From NCBI RefSeq assembly GCF_026339935.1, contig NZ_JAPEPX010000001.1, forward strand, positions 1 to 64,000: a DNA stretch of 64,000 nt, read 5' to 3'. Numbering within the stretch: position 1 is the first letter of the stretch; each line of letters opens with the position of its first letter. The notes under the pieces are model-generated. The model saw only the letters and a program-made list of their open reading frames with translations. It ran no database searches and was not told the origin of the DNA. Below, in pieces: positions 1-22,746 of the stretch. The translations under genes were made by a program, and so were the position numbers. The stretch is from Streptomyces sp. NBC_01551. Lineage in GTDB: Bacteria > Actinomycetota > Actinomycetes > Streptomycetales > Streptomycetaceae.

Positions 1-13471
<13,471 letters not shown>

Positions 13472-13545
13472 CGCGCGCTCCATCACTCCGTGCAGAGAAA
13501 CCTAAGACCAGAGTTGACCCTGGCACGGGAGAGCCTCCGCAGAAA

Positions 13546-13575
13546 CCCCTAACGCTCCCCTAGGGGCCCCTATGC
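13546..13575. promoter_or_regulatory. Triple CCCCTA box upstream of the PKS
   Basis: CCCCTA occurs at 13546, 13557 and 13567, spaced 11 and 10 bp, so the copies sit on one face of the helix. The second copy is part of the palindrome CCCCTAGGGG and the third ends as CCCCTATGC. It lies about 75-105 bp upstream of the PKS start. The same CCCCTATGC ending recurs upstream of the thioesterase gene. An operator for the nearby LAL regulator or another activator is an inference. Confidence 0.5.
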
Positions 13576-13717
13576 GGTGACCCTGTGGAACGCGTCGTCA
13601 TTCTGCGAGCGCGATCAATCATGATGCCCTCGAAGGGCGGGCAATGACAAGAATTCCGAAGGTATTCGTTTTCGACCGAATCGGAGACCCGGCCGCACAA
13701 GAGACCCGGCCGAATCA

Positions 13718-13756
13718 GAGACGGAGGGGCGGTCGTCAGGACCGCCCCTCCGTCTC
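13718..13756 (-). terminator. Terminator after the PH-domain gene pair
   Basis: Perfect 17-bp inverted repeat, 13718-13734 and 13740-13756, with a 5-base loop (gtcag). It begins about 30 bp past the stop codon at 13786 and would separate that transcript from the PKS. Confidence 0.8.
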
Positions 13757-13785
13757 CCGGGGGTGCGCCAGTTGGTTTTCGGGGG

Positions 13786-15336
13786 TCAGCGGCCCGCGGG
13801 CACCCGTTCGATGAACGGGGCGAGCAGGCCGGGCACGGTCTCCTCGGCGAAGGCGAGGCCTTCGGAGATCCGTACGTCGCGGACCTTGTAGACGCCGTTG
13901 CCGACGGCCGTGGCGGCTCCCAGGGTGAGCAGGCCGGCCCGGCGCTGGAAGACCGAGCGGGTGATGGACCAGCCGATGATCCCGTCGCGCTGGACGGCGG
14001 CGGTACGGCGGGTGAAGGTGCCCGCCCGGGTGACCAGGTAGGGGCCGTGGACGGCGTGGCCGAGGTTGCGGTAGGCGTCGAAGGCGAAGGCCACGCCGAC
14101 CGCGAAGAGGACGACCGCGGTGATCCAGCCGGTGTGCACGAGTACCGGCGTGAGCCACAGGCCGAGGCCGACGAAGGGCGCCGCGAGCAGGACGGACCAG
14201 GTCAGGGCGCGGTTGATCCTGCGGCGCAGGGCGGCGCGGGGGTGCGGGGCGAGCTGCGCCGCGGTCGTCGGGGAGACGCTCTCGCCGAGGACGTCGGCGG
14301 CGATCCGGCGGGCCAGGGCCAGGGGTACGGGCGGGGTGAGCCGACTGCGGCTGCTGTTCTCGTCCTCGTTGCCGAGGCCGCTGGCGACGGCCTTCAGGCG
14401 GGCTCCCCCGGCCCAGCGCAGCAGCAGGGGTTCGGCCACCTCGGCGCCGCGCAGCCGCCGTTCCTCGATGCTGACGGAGCGGGTGATCAGCAGGCCGCGG
14501 CGGACGCGGAGCAGGCCGGTCTCCGGGCGGTCGAGGCGGTAGCCGCCCCAGCCCTCTATGAAGGTGGCGGTCGATCCGGCGACGCCGATCACGACGATGA
14601 CGAGGAGGGTCACGAGGATGCCGTACCAGAGCGGTACGGAGCCGAAGCGGTCCTCGATGTCCTTGACGATGCCGAGTTCCAGGGGGTCGATCTTCATCTC
14701 GTGCAGCGTGCGGTAGACGCTGCCGACGGCGATGAAGACACCGCCGACGCCCCAGAGGGTCAGCGGGGCGTACCGCAGCCACGCCCAGTCGAGTTCGGCG
14801 AGAGTGTCGTCGTCCTCGGGGTCGCTGACGGCCAGGCCCTGACGGGCGTGGCGCAGCTCGCTCAGCTTCCGGCGCAGCGCGTCGGCGTCACGGATGCTGA
14901 GGCCGTCCAGGGACAGGCCGCCGCCGGAGGAGGCCTGGTCGCCGGTGGCGATCTTCAGGGAGGTGAGGCCGAAGATCCGGTGGAGGGGGTTGGCGGTCAG
15001 GTCGGCGCTGCGGATGCGGTCGACGGGGATCGAGCGCTCGCTGCGGAAGAACCATCCCTTGTGGAGCTCCACCCGGTCCTCGGTGACGCGGTAGCGGGTG
15101 GTGACGAGGCGCATCGTGCTGATGCCGGAGATGACGAGGCAGGTGATGAGGAACGAGGCGAAGGTGATCAGGACCTGGAGGTTGATCTCGCCGCCGGTGA
15201 TGACGGTGGTGGCACCGAAGGTGGCCAGCGGCGTGGCCACCACGCTCAGGTTGACGAGGAACAGGCGGGGGTTGAGCCGCCCCCACGCGTCGCTGTCGGC
15301 GGGGTCCTGGTGTCGTACCGCGGTGTCCGGTGTCAC
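13786..15336 (-). CDS. PH-domain (DUF304/bPH2) membrane protein, YdbT-like
   Basis: A 516-residue membrane protein resembling Bacillus YdbT, which carries several bacterial pleckstrin-homology (DUF304) domains next to membrane helices. Hydrophobic pairs lie near residues 25-70, 190-220 and 260-280, with more around 390-440. The DUF304-type segment RYRVTEDRVELHKGWFF follows the first pair, and SIPVDRIRSADLTANPLHRIFG is its continuation. It starts at a GTG whose GTGA overlaps the stop of the shorter YdbS-like gene by 4 bp, so the two are translationally coupled. The pair is widespread in actinobacteria, and in Bacillus the equivalent operon has been linked to antimicrobial peptide tolerance. 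Its role here is unknown, and a link to the adjacent PKS is not implied. Confidence 0.85.
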   Translation of the reverse strand: MTPDTAVRHQDPADSDAWGRLNPRLFLVNLSVVATPLATFGATTVITGGEINLQVLITFASFLITCLVISGISTMRLVTTRYRVTEDRVELHKGWFFRSERSIPVDRIRSADLTANPLHRIFGLTSLKIATGDQASSGGGLSLDGLSIRDADALRRKLSELRHARQGLAVSDPEDDDTLAELDWAWLRYAPLTLWGVGGVFIAVGSVYRTLHEMKIDPLELGIVKDIEDRFGSVPLWYGILVTLLVIVVIGVAGSTATFIEGWGGYRLDRPETGLLRVRRGLLITRSVSIEERRLRGAEVAEPLLLRWAGGARLKAVASGLGNEDENSSRSRLTPPVPLALARRIAADVLGESVSPTTAAQLAPHPRAALRRRINRALTWSVLLAAPFVGLGLWLTPVLVHTGWITAVVLFAVGVAFAFDAYRNLGHAVHGPYLVTRAGTFTRRTAAVQRDGIIGWSITRSVFQRRAGLLTLGAATAVGNGVYKVRDVRISEGLAFAEETVPGLLAPFIERVPAGR

Positions 15337-15833
15337 GTGGCGTCTCCCGGTACGGCCTGGGTGGACCGGGTCAGCTGCTCCACGAGTTCGGTGGCGGTCC
15401 GGTGGTCCAGTCCCTTGATCTTCACGGCGCCGGCGGAGGAGGCGCTGGTGACGGTGATCCCGGAGAGGCTGAACAGCTGCTGGAGCGGGCCGCGGAGCAT
15501 GTCGACGGTCTGGACGCGGGACAGGGGGACCACGCGCCACCGCTGCCAGAGCCATCCGGACGCGGCGTAGACGGCTTCGTCGGTCATCTCCCAGCGGTGC
15601 ACCCGGTAGCGCCAGATGGGCATGATGGCCATGTAGAGGAGGCCGGGGACGAGCGCGACGAGGAAGAGGGGCCCGAAGACGAAGCGCGCCGGCGAGATGG
15701 TGAGCCAGAGCACGCCGAACACGAGCGGGAGAGGCAGGGCGAAGAGGGACGACTGGAGGGTCCACCAGCCGATGGCGCGGCTCTCGACCCGGTTGCGAGG
15801 CGGCCGGAGCCTCAGTTCTTGGTTGTCTAGCAC
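15333..15833 (-). CDS. PH-domain (DUF304) membrane protein, YdbS-like
   Basis: A 166-residue protein with two adjacent transmembrane helices (about residues 28-70) followed by one bacterial PH (DUF304) domain with the typical WRYRVHRWEMTDEAVYAASG and VPLSRVQTVD segments. Length and layout match Bacillus YdbS. It overlaps the following YdbT-like gene by 4 bp (GTGA). A small membrane complex of the two products is likely from the family, but its function is not known. Confidence 0.83.
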   Translation of the reverse strand: MLDNQELRLRPPRNRVESRAIGWWTLQSSLFALPLPLVFGVLWLTISPARFVFGPLFLVALVPGLLYMAIMPIWRYRVHRWEMTDEAVYAASGWLWQRWRVVPLSRVQTVDMLRGPLQQLFSLSGITVTSASSAGAVKIKGLDHRTATELVEQLTRSTQAVPGDAT

Positions 15834-15906
15834 TGCTTCACCCTGGTTCCTGAAGGATCTTGAATCGTCGCGGGATCGTCGAGGGTCATCGTGGAATCGT
15901 CGCCGG

Positions 15907-16464
15907 TCAACTCGGACCGTGTTGTTTACAGTTCGCTCTCCGGTCGTCTGCGACCGGCGCCGTGGCGGTCCGTACGGCGCGCAGCCGGGACAGCAGGACG
16001 GCTGCCCGGGCCGTCACCATCGACAGGGACATCAGGGCGAGCGAGCTCACGAGGACCTCGCTGCCGCTGAGTTGGTAGTCGGTGGTGAAGCGGTCCATCC
16101 GTGCGCGGAACCAGTGCTCGCAGCCGTAGGCGAAGACGATCTGGACTCCGCAGAGGAGGACCCAGACCGCCGCGTGACCGAACCCGCCGGTGCTGCGGAT
16201 GTCGCCCGCGGGGTCCCGGTGGGCGGTGAGCAGCGAGCTCGCGACGAGTCCGCAGATGACCCCTACACCGATGGCGGCGAGGTGCAGCGACGTGTCGTTG
16301 CCCGCCGTCGGGAAAGAGTGTACGCACGCGCCGGTGACGAGGACGGCCACCAGTGTGGGGCCGGCGATCCTCACGGCGGTGATGCGCCGGTTGCCGGAGT
16401 CGGTCGCGAGGATGACGGCCAGGATCGTCGCACAGGTGATGAGTGCCGTCGTGAACTGCCCCAC
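15907..16464 (-). CDS. Small integral membrane protein of unknown function
   Basis: About 185 residues with five or so hydrophobic segments (TTALITCATILAVILA at the start, then segments near residues 30, 60, 95 and 135) and a charged C-terminus. I do not recognise the family. I chose GTG 16464 because an AAAGGGCGGG-type ribosome site lies upstream; ATG 16488 is eight codons longer but is placed directly on a GGGA. It is transcribed away from the histidine kinase gene, with about 165 bp between the two starts. Confidence 0.7.
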   Translation of the reverse strand: MGQFTTALITCATILAVILATDSGNRRITAVRIAGPTLVAVLVTGACVHSFPTAGNDTSLHLAAIGVGVICGLVASSLLTAHRDPAGDIRSTGGFGHAAVWVLLCGVQIVFAYGCEHWFRARMDRFTTDYQLSGSEVLVSSLALMSLSMVTARAAVLLSRLRAVRTATAPVADDRRANCKQHGPS

Positions 16465-16629
16465 GTGCCGAACCCGCCCTTTCCGCATTCCCTTGAAATC
16501 CGTTGTCGCGGTTCTCCCTCCGCTGCGTCCAACGTAGGCGGGGCGGCCGGCCGGGGGAACGACCGATCAGTGGGACCGGCTGTCAACCGATCGACGGACA
16601 CCGGCGAAGCTCGTGGTAGGACTGGTTCC

Positions 16630-17928
16630 GTGCACACAGACACTCAGCCGGAAGTCCCGCGGACGGCCCCGAACTACGGCCCCGACTCGGGGAGCCGCTG
16701 GTTCGGTCTGTGGGACGGCTATTTCGCCGTCTCCTACCTCGTCACCGTCATGCTGCTGTTCACCTCGACGGAAAGCCAGGCCCACCGGGCCCTCGCGATC
16801 GGTGCGCTGACGCTGATCGTGCCCTGGTACGCGGGGCTCGGCCGGAGGTTGATGGTCCATCGGACGTCGGGCCGGCGGAACATCGTCTTCTCCGCCGGGC
16901 TCCTGCTGTTGTTCGCCTCGTCCAGCATGCTCGATCTCGCGGGTTCCTTCGCGTTGTTCGCGGTGGTCCCCATGCTCATGATGAGCCTGTCGGTGCCGCC
17001 GGCGATCGTGCTGGTCGTGCTGGCCAACCTGTGGCCGGTGACGGTGGTGTGGCTGCGGGGCGGGGAGTTCGATCCGCACATCCTGTCGGTGCTGCCCATC
17101 TCGCTGCTGGGCATCGGCGTGTCCGTCCTGCTCGGCCTGTGGATCACCCGGGTGGTGCGGCAGAGCACCGACCGGGGCGAGCTGATCAACGAGTTGCGGC
17201 GCAGCCGGGAGCGTGAGGCCCGGCTGTCGCACCAGGCCGGCATCTCGGCCGAGCGGGAGCGGCTGGCCCGCGAGATCCACGACACCCTGGCACAGAGCCT
17301 GACCAGCATCATCAGCCTGGTGCAGGCGGCCGAGTCGGAGGTGGTGGACAACCCCGAGCGGGCCCGCAGCCGACTCGGGCTGGCCGGGCGGGTCGCCCAG
17401 GACAGCCTGGCCGAGGCCCGCGGTTTCGTCTCGGCGCTCACCCCGCCGTCACTGCGGGAGAGCTCGCTGGTGCAGGCCGTGCGCCGGCAGGCCGACCTGC
17501 TGATGGAGGAGACGGGCCTGGCGGTGCGGTGCACGGCCCGCGGCGAGGAGCAGCCGCTGCCGATGGCGGTCAGCGTGGTGCTGCTGCGCTCGGCGCAGGA
17601 GGCGTTCGCCAATGTGCGCAAGCACGCGACGGACGCCCGTAGGGTGGAAGTGCTGGTGGCGTACGCGCCGGAGGCGGTGCGGCTCGTGGTACGTGACGAC
17701 GGCGCGGGTTTCCGGACCGCCGACGCGCTGCGGGACCAGGAGCCGGGGGACGGCGCGCGGGAGCGCGAGCCGGACGGCGAGCGGAACGGTTTCGGGCTGC
17801 GCGGGATGCGCGCCCGGGTGGAGGAGATCGGCGGAATGGCACAGGTCAGCAGTAGCCCGGGGGCGGGCACGGTCATCGAGGTGACGGTGCCGCTGGCCCC
17901 GGTGGAGCAGGGGTCGGCCGATGAGTGA
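16630..17928 (+). CDS. NarL-family sensor histidine kinase
   Basis: A 432-residue kinase. The N-terminal half has about six membrane helices, giving a membrane-embedded sensor with little outside the membrane. A HisKA_3 dimerisation domain follows (ERERLAREIHDTLAQSLTSI, His near residue 218), then a HATPase domain with RSAQEAFANVRKHA (N box), DDGAGF (G1) and GFGLRGMRARVEEIGG (G2). It would phosphorylate the response regulator encoded immediately downstream, whose start overlaps this gene by 8 bp. GTG 16630 starts just before the hydrophobic region; longer forms extend into the divergent promoter and look non-coding. The stimulus is unknown. Confidence 0.92.
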   Translation: MHTDTQPEVPRTAPNYGPDSGSRWFGLWDGYFAVSYLVTVMLLFTSTESQAHRALAIGALTLIVPWYAGLGRRLMVHRTSGRRNIVFSAGLLLLFASSSMLDLAGSFALFAVVPMLMMSLSVPPAIVLVVLANLWPVTVVWLRGGEFDPHILSVLPISLLGIGVSVLLGLWITRVVRQSTDRGELINELRRSREREARLSHQAGISAERERLAREIHDTLAQSLTSIISLVQAAESEVVDNPERARSRLGLAGRVAQDSLAEARGFVSALTPPSLRESSLVQAVRRQADLLMEETGLAVRCTARGEEQPLPMAVSVVLLRSAQEAFANVRKHATDARRVEVLVAYAPEAVRLVVRDDGAGFRTADALRDQEPGDGAREREPDGERNGFGLRGMRARVEEIGGMAQVSSSPGAGTVIEVTVPLAPVEQGSADE

Positions 17929-18553
17929 GCGCGCACCGATCGGGGTGCTGCTCGCGGACGACCACCCGGTGGTCCGGGAGGGCCTGAGCGCCATGCTGGA
18001 GCTGGACGAGGGCATCCGGGTGGTGGGGCAGGCCGGTTCCGGTGAGGAGGCGGTGTTGCAGGCCGCCCGGCTGAAGCCGGACATCGTCCTGCTCGACCTG
18101 CGGATGGGCGCGATGGACGGGGTGGCCGCGACCGGGCACATCCTGCGGGAGTCGCCGCGGAGCAGGGTGGTCATCGTGACCACGTACGAGGACGACGCGG
18201 ACATCCTGCGCGCGGTGGAGGCCGGCGCGGCGGGCTACTTGCTCAAGGGCAGTTCGCGCGAGGAGCTGGTGCAGGCGGTGAAGGCGGCGGCGCGCGGTGA
18301 GACGGTGCTGACGCCGTCGCTGGCGCCGAAGCTGTTCCGGGCCCGGGTGGTGGAGGCGCCGGTGCTGTCCGAGCGGGAGTGCGAGGTGCTGCAGCTGGTC
18401 AGACAGGGCATGACCAACGCGGACATCGGGCGCCGGCTGTTCATCAGCGAGGCGACGGTCAAGACGCACCTGCTGCGGTCGTTCAAGAAGCTGTCGGTGT
18501 CGGACCGGACGGCTGCGGTGATGACGGCCCTGGAGCGGGGCCTGCTGTCCTGA
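17921..18553 (+). CDS. NarL/LuxR-type response regulator
   Basis: A 210-residue two-domain regulator. Receiver domain: DDHPVVREG acidic pocket, phospho-acceptor Asp in LLDLRMG (about residue 58), then VTTYEDD and the Lys of LLKG. C-terminal LuxR helix-turn-helix: SERECEVLQLVRQGMTNADI followed by ISEATVKTHLLRSFKKL. It overlaps the kinase gene by 8 bp, so the two form a coupled pair. Targets cannot be read from the sequence; nearby candidates are its own promoter, the membrane-protein gene and the LAL gene it faces. Confidence 0.95.
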   Translation: MSERAPIGVLLADDHPVVREGLSAMLELDEGIRVVGQAGSGEEAVLQAARLKPDIVLLDLRMGAMDGVAATGHILRESPRSRVVIVTTYEDDADILRAVEAGAAGYLLKGSSREELVQAVKAAARGETVLTPSLAPKLFRARVVEAPVLSERECEVLQLVRQGMTNADIGRRLFISEATVKTHLLRSFKKLSVSDRTAAVMTALERGLLS

Positions 18554-18590
18554 GAGGCACCAGGACCCCGGTATCCCGGGAATCCCCGGG

Positions 18591-18624
18591 ATCCCCGGTT
18601 TCCGGGTCCGTAGAGACCGGGGAT
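18591..18624. terminator. Convergent terminator between response regulator and LAL gene
   Basis: Inverted repeat ATCCCCGGT (18591-18599) / ACCGGGGAT (18616-18624) inside a 70-bp block of repeated CCGGGAT-type words (18569-18634) that can form several alternative stems. It lies between two convergent genes and probably works in both directions. Confidence 0.6.
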
Positions 18625-18674
18625 CCGGGGATACCGCTGGTCCGGGGATGGCGCCACCAGGGCCGGCCCGCCGC

Positions 18675-21593
18675 TCAGGCGATGCCGGGCAGGCTCAGGT
18701 CCCACAGCCGGGCCGGCAGGTCCCGGCGCCGCTTGACCCTCAGCTTGCGGTAGATCCGGGTCAGGTGCTGCTCGACCGTCGAGACGGTCACGTACAGCTT
18801 GGTGGCGATCTCCCGGTTGGTGTGGCCGCGCGCCGCGAGCAGCGCCACGCGTGCCTCGGCCTCGGAGAGCGACTCGGACAGCGACTCGGCCTCCCGGGCC
18901 GGTTCGGCCTCGCGCCCGGCCGGCGCGGCGACGGCCTCGCCGTCGCCCTGCCCGGGGGTGAACTCCTGGCACAGCGGCTGCGCCCCGCAGGACTTGGCGA
19001 CGTGCCAGGCCTTGCGTACGAGCATCCGGGCCCGGTTGAAGTCCCCGGCCGCGCGGTAGCCGCTGCCCAGCTCCCCCAGCGCGCTGGCCAGCTGGAGCCG
19101 GTCCTCGCCCTGTTCCAGGGCCTCCACGGCCTCGGTGAGGCGCCCCAGGCGGTAGGTGAGGTCGCCGCTGGTGCGGGCGAGCGCGTACAGCAGGGCGCCG
19201 CGCGGCCGGCTGCCGGCCGGGCCCGCTTCGCGCTGCTTCTGCTGCTCCACGTACTCGCGGGCCCGCGCCATGTTGCCGATGGCCAGCCACGCCTCGGCGG
19301 CGTCCAGTCGCCAGGGCGCCAGTTCCACGGCGTCCATGCCCCAGGCCTGCATCAGTTCGCCGCAGGTGAGGAAGTCGCGCAGGGCGGCGTGGTAGCGGCC
19401 GGTGGCGAGGTGGCAGCGGCCGCGGGCCCGCAGGTAGTGCAGCCCGATCTGGGTCTCCAGCATCATCTCGGGCACGGGCTGTTCGAGCAGGCCCATCGCC
19501 TCGTCGAGGTTGCCCATCCGGGTCTCGGCGTCGATGAGGATGGCCAGCGGCAGCGCGATGCCGACGCCCCAGCACTGCACGGATATCAGGGACATGGCCT
19601 GGCGGGCCTGGGCGGCCGCGCCCGGCAGGTCGCCCTGGCGCAGGGCGACCTCGGCACGGACCACGCCGAGCGCCGCCTGCCAGGTCGGCGCGTTGCGGGC
19701 GGAGCATTCGCCGAGCAGCCGGTCGGTCCAGATGAGCGCGAGGTCGAGGCGGCCGGCGTAGACGAGGGTGAGGGCGGCGATGACGAGGGGGGTGAGGGTG
19801 CGGTCGCTGAGGTGGTAGCGCTGGAGCACCCGGGTGGCCTCGGCGACGGCCGCTTCGCCCTGGCCGCCGCGCAGCGCCGTCCGCATGGCCTCGACGGCGG
19901 GGATGTGGGCCTCGTCGGGCATGTCGTAGGCGGTGGCGCCCGCCGCCGCGGTGCCGGCGGGCGTGCGCGGGTCACCGGGCCGCGAGGTGTGCGAGGTGTG
20001 CGAGGGCCCGGCGGTCGCGAACACCTCGCGGACCGGGGGGCTGACGAGCGAGAGCCAGCTCTGCGCGGCGGCGAGGGTGCCGGGTTCGTACACGAAGGGC
20101 TGCCCGGCGTCCAGTGCCTCCTGGGCGGCGGTCTGCAGGCGGCGGACGGCTTCGCCGGCCTGGCGGGCCTCGCCCATCCAGGCCAGACAGGTGACGGCGT
20201 GGAGGAGGTCGCGGTCGCTGAGCCGGCCGGCGCAGAACTCCCGGGAGAGCTGGCGCAGGTGGCCTTCGGCGGCGACGGGGCTGCTGCGCCAGACGATGCT
20301 GACCAGGCGGGATTTCAGCGCGGTGCGGCGCGGGCCCTCGGGGCAGGAGTCCACGGCCAGTTCGCCGCAGCGCAGGGCGAGTTCGGGGTCGTCCTCGACG
20401 AGGGCGTACTCGGCTGCCTCCTGCAGGACGGGTATCGCCCACTCCCCCACCTGCTTGCGGGCGGCGAGGAGGTGGCGGGCGACGTCGAGGGCGGCCGCTC
20501 CTTCCTGGTGGAGCAGTCGCGCGGCCCGCTGGTGGAGCACGGACAGCGCGCCGGTCGGGGTCGCGGCCAGCACCGCGGCGCGGGTCGCGGCCTCGCGGAA
20601 GGCGCCGCCGCGCAGGATTCCGCAGCGGTCCAGGTCCTGGACGGCCAGTTCGGCGGTCTTGACGTGGACGTCGGTGATCGTGCTGAGCAGGGCGGTCGGG
20701 CAGGCGTCGCCGAGGACGGCGATGCCGCGGGCGACGGCCAGCATCTCGGGGTCGCCCCGGTGGAGGCAGTCCAGTACGGCGCGTTCGAAGTTCTCGGCCG
20801 GGGCGAGCGGCTGGAACGGCTCGCTGTCGCCCAGGGCGGCGAGGCCGTCCTCCAGCAACGCCTTGATCAGCAGCGGGTTTCCGCCGGTGGTCTCCTGGCA
20901 GTCGGCACAGACCCGCTGGGCGGCGGCGGTGGAGAAGTGGCCGGCCAGCACGCGTCCGGTTCCGTCCGCGCTGAGCAGTGGCAGCCGGATGCTGGTGCAG
21001 TTGGGCTGGCGCTGCAGTTCGGCGTGGAAGGCGAGCTGGGCGGGCAGCAGCCGTACGGCCTCGGTGAGGACGATGAGCACGCCGGCCTGGCGGACCCGTC
21101 GGGCGAGGCACAGCAGGAAGGCGCGGGAGAGTTCGTCGCCGTGGTGGACGTCGTCGACGGCGATGACGACGGTGCGTTCGCGGGCGATCCGCAGGAGTGC
21201 GGCGCAGACGTACGGCAGGATCCGCATCCCGGCCTCGACGCCGCCGGCGATCGCGCCGGTGGCCGGCTCGTGGGTGTCCGTCGTCGGGGTGCCCAGGCTG
21301 TCGAGGAGCGCGGTGGCCTCGGCGTGGACCTCGGGTTCCAGGGGCGCGGCGCTGTCGAGGATGCGGCGCAGGATGCCGAAGGGGAGGTAGCGCTCCGCGC
21401 GGGAGCCGGCGGCCTCCAGGACCAGCGCGCCGTCCGAGATGGCCTGTTCCGTGAAGCGTTCCAGCAGGGTCGTCTTGCCTGCGGCGATGGGCCCGCTGAT
21501 GACGGCGACGCGTCCGCGGCCCCGCCGGGCGCTGCCGAGCAGGTCGTTCAGCGTCTCCCACTGCTTCTCGCGCTCGACGAGCCTTGCCACCAC
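18675..21593 (-). CDS. LAL-family transcriptional activator (large ATP-binding LuxR regulator)
   Basis: A 972-residue regulator: N-terminal AAA ATPase with Walker A GPIAAGKTT (residues 34-42) and Walker B-like VVIAVDDVHHGDE, a long alpha-helical TPR-like middle (LALIWTDRLLGE, MGLLEQPVPEM, DFLTCGELMQAWG and similar), and a C-terminal LuxR helix-turn-helix (SEAEARVALLAARGHTNREIATKLYVTVSTVEQHLTRIYRKL, read in two parts). This is the size and order typical of cluster-situated activators of Streptomyces polyketide pathways such as PikD. GTG 21593 follows GGAAGGG at good spacing; an upstream ATG (21638) is less well placed. The thioesterase and PKS on the same strand are the likely targets; this is inferred from position and from the boxes they share. 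Confidence 0.93.
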   Translation of the reverse strand: MVARLVEREKQWETLNDLLGSARRGRGRVAVISGPIAAGKTTLLERFTEQAISDGALVLEAAGSRAERYLPFGILRRILDSAAPLEPEVHAEATALLDSLGTPTTDTHEPATGAIAGGVEAGMRILPYVCAALLRIARERTVVIAVDDVHHGDELSRAFLLCLARRVRQAGVLIVLTEAVRLLPAQLAFHAELQRQPNCTSIRLPLLSADGTGRVLAGHFSTAAAQRVCADCQETTGGNPLLIKALLEDGLAALGDSEPFQPLAPAENFERAVLDCLHRGDPEMLAVARGIAVLGDACPTALLSTITDVHVKTAELAVQDLDRCGILRGGAFREAATRAAVLAATPTGALSVLHQRAARLLHQEGAAALDVARHLLAARKQVGEWAIPVLQEAAEYALVEDDPELALRCGELAVDSCPEGPRRTALKSRLVSIVWRSSPVAAEGHLRQLSREFCAGRLSDRDLLHAVTCLAWMGEARQAGEAVRRLQTAAQEALDAGQPFVYEPGTLAAAQSWLSLVSPPVREVFATAGPSHTSHTSRPGDPRTPAGTAAAGATAYDMPDEAHIPAVEAMRTALRGGQGEAAVAEATRVLQRYHLSDRTLTPLVIAALTLVYAGRLDLALIWTDRLLGECSARNAPTWQAALGVVRAEVALRQGDLPGAAAQARQAMSLISVQCWGVGIALPLAILIDAETRMGNLDEAMGLLEQPVPEMMLETQIGLHYLRARGRCHLATGRYHAALRDFLTCGELMQAWGMDAVELAPWRLDAAEAWLAIGNMARAREYVEQQKQREAGPAGSRPRGALLYALARTSGDLTYRLGRLTEAVEALEQGEDRLQLASALGELGSGYRAAGDFNRARMLVRKAWHVAKSCGAQPLCQEFTPGQGDGEAVAAPAGREAEPAREAESLSESLSEAEARVALLAARGHTNREIATKLYVTVSTVEQHLTRIYRKLRVKRRRDLPARLWDLSLPGIA

Positions 21594-21795
21594 TGCGTTC
21601 CCTTCCCCCGGAATGTCTGAACTTGCCCTGCACTGCACTGCGTCGCGCCTCCTTGAGCCCCGCCTCGCGGGCGCAGTGGGTCCGGGGCGGGGTCGGTTCC
21701 TCCGGTGCGGGGAGGGCTGTCCGGCCCGGCCTCGGGCCCGTCTCGTCCGTTCGCTGCCGGGTCGGCCGCCGGTCGTGCGGCGTCCCGGCGGCGGC

Positions 21796-22623
21796 TCAGC
21801 CCTTCCGGGTGGCCGCTGCGAGCTCCTCAGAAACGATCTTCAAGATCTGCGCCTGATGCTGGGCCAGGAAGAAATGGCCGCCGGGGAAACGGTGGATGTC
21901 GAATCCACCGAGGGTGTGCCCTTCCCAGGATTCCGCTTCTTCCCGGCTGGTGCGGGGGTCGGACTCGCCGGTCAGTACGGTGATCGGGGTGTTCACCGTG
22001 TCCTGAGGCGTGGCGCGGTAGTTCTCGATCGCCGTGTAGTCGCTCCGAATGGCGGGGAGCACCATACGCAGGATCTCTTCGTTGCCGAGAATCGCGGCCT
22101 CGGTTCCGCTGAGCTCGCGCATTTCGGCCACGATGCCGTCGTCATCGCGCAGATGCACGGTTTCCTGGCGGAAACTCGACGGCGAACGGCGGCCGGAGGC
22201 GAAGACCCGGACGGGGGTGATGCCGTGGTCGCGTTCCAGCCTGCGCGTCACCTCGAAGGCGAGGACGGCGCCCATGCTGTGGCCGAAAAGAGCCAGCGGC
22301 CGGTCCGCCCAGGGCAGGAGTGCGCTGGTCAGCGCGTCGGCGTAGACGCCGATGTCGGTGATCCCCGGCTCGTGCCGGCGGTCCTGGCGTCCGGGGTACT
22401 GGACGGAGAGGACGTCCACCGCCGGGGCCAGCGCCTGGGACATGGGGAAATAGAAGGAGGCAGATCCGCCGGCGTGCGGCAGGCAGACCAGTCGGATCGG
22501 GCTTTCGTCCGCGGCGTGATAGCGGCGGATCCAGCCGTCGGCATTCTGCTTGTCGATCAAGGGGATGAAGACTCCCTGTTTCCGGTGCGGAAGCGGCGTG
22601 CGGGCTCGAAGGCCCGAACTCAT
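21796..22623 (-). CDS. Type II thioesterase (editing thioesterase)
   Basis: A 275-residue alpha/beta hydrolase of the RifR/type II thioesterase class, which clears misloaded acyl groups from PKS or NRPS carrier domains. Oxyanion region LPHAGGSASFYF; nucleophile GHSMG (Ser about residue 116); catalytic Asp in GESDP; catalytic His in GGHFFL. Full length for the family. The first ATG is taken as start, but the recognisable fold begins only around NADGWIRRYH, and TTG at codon 22 has a GGGAG upstream, so the true start may be later. It probably serves the PKS at 1-13471; about 200 bp separates it from the LAL gene. Confidence 0.92.
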   Translation of the reverse strand: MSSGLRARTPLPHRKQGVFIPLIDKQNADGWIRRYHAADESPIRLVCLPHAGGSASFYFPMSQALAPAVDVLSVQYPGRQDRRHEPGITDIGVYADALTSALLPWADRPLALFGHSMGAVLAFEVTRRLERDHGITPVRVFASGRRSPSSFRQETVHLRDDDGIVAEMRELSGTEAAILGNEEILRMVLPAIRSDYTAIENYRATPQDTVNTPITVLTGESDPRTSREEAESWEGHTLGGFDIHRFPGGHFFLAQHQAQILKIVSEELAAATRKG

Positions 22624-22686
22624 TCGCCACTTCCGTACGCGCGTTCCGTTGCCCTCATGTCTAGCAGAGCGTCAATGCCGCCAGTA

Positions 22687-22708
22687 CCCCTACCTTGGAC
22701 CCCTATGC
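22687..22708. promoter_or_regulatory. Paired CCCCTA boxes upstream of the thioesterase
   Basis: CCCCTA at 22687 and again at 22700, the second continuing as CCCCTATGC. It sits 65-85 bp upstream of the thioesterase start, close to the placement of the matching boxes upstream of the PKS. A shared activator site is inferred. Confidence 0.45.
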
Positions 22709-22746
22709 TGGCCGGAAATCACCTGCCGGGTATGCGCGGCCGGGCT

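Larger units (their letters stand above)
13484..13785. other. PKS leader / intergenic region
   Basis: About 300 bp between the PKS start and the end of the PH-domain gene, both on the minus strand. It is more AT-rich than its surroundings near 13600-13700. It contains the CCCCTA boxes (13546-13575) and the terminator hairpin (13718-13756). I see no convincing small gene; the PKS promoter should lie here. Confidence 0.6.
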
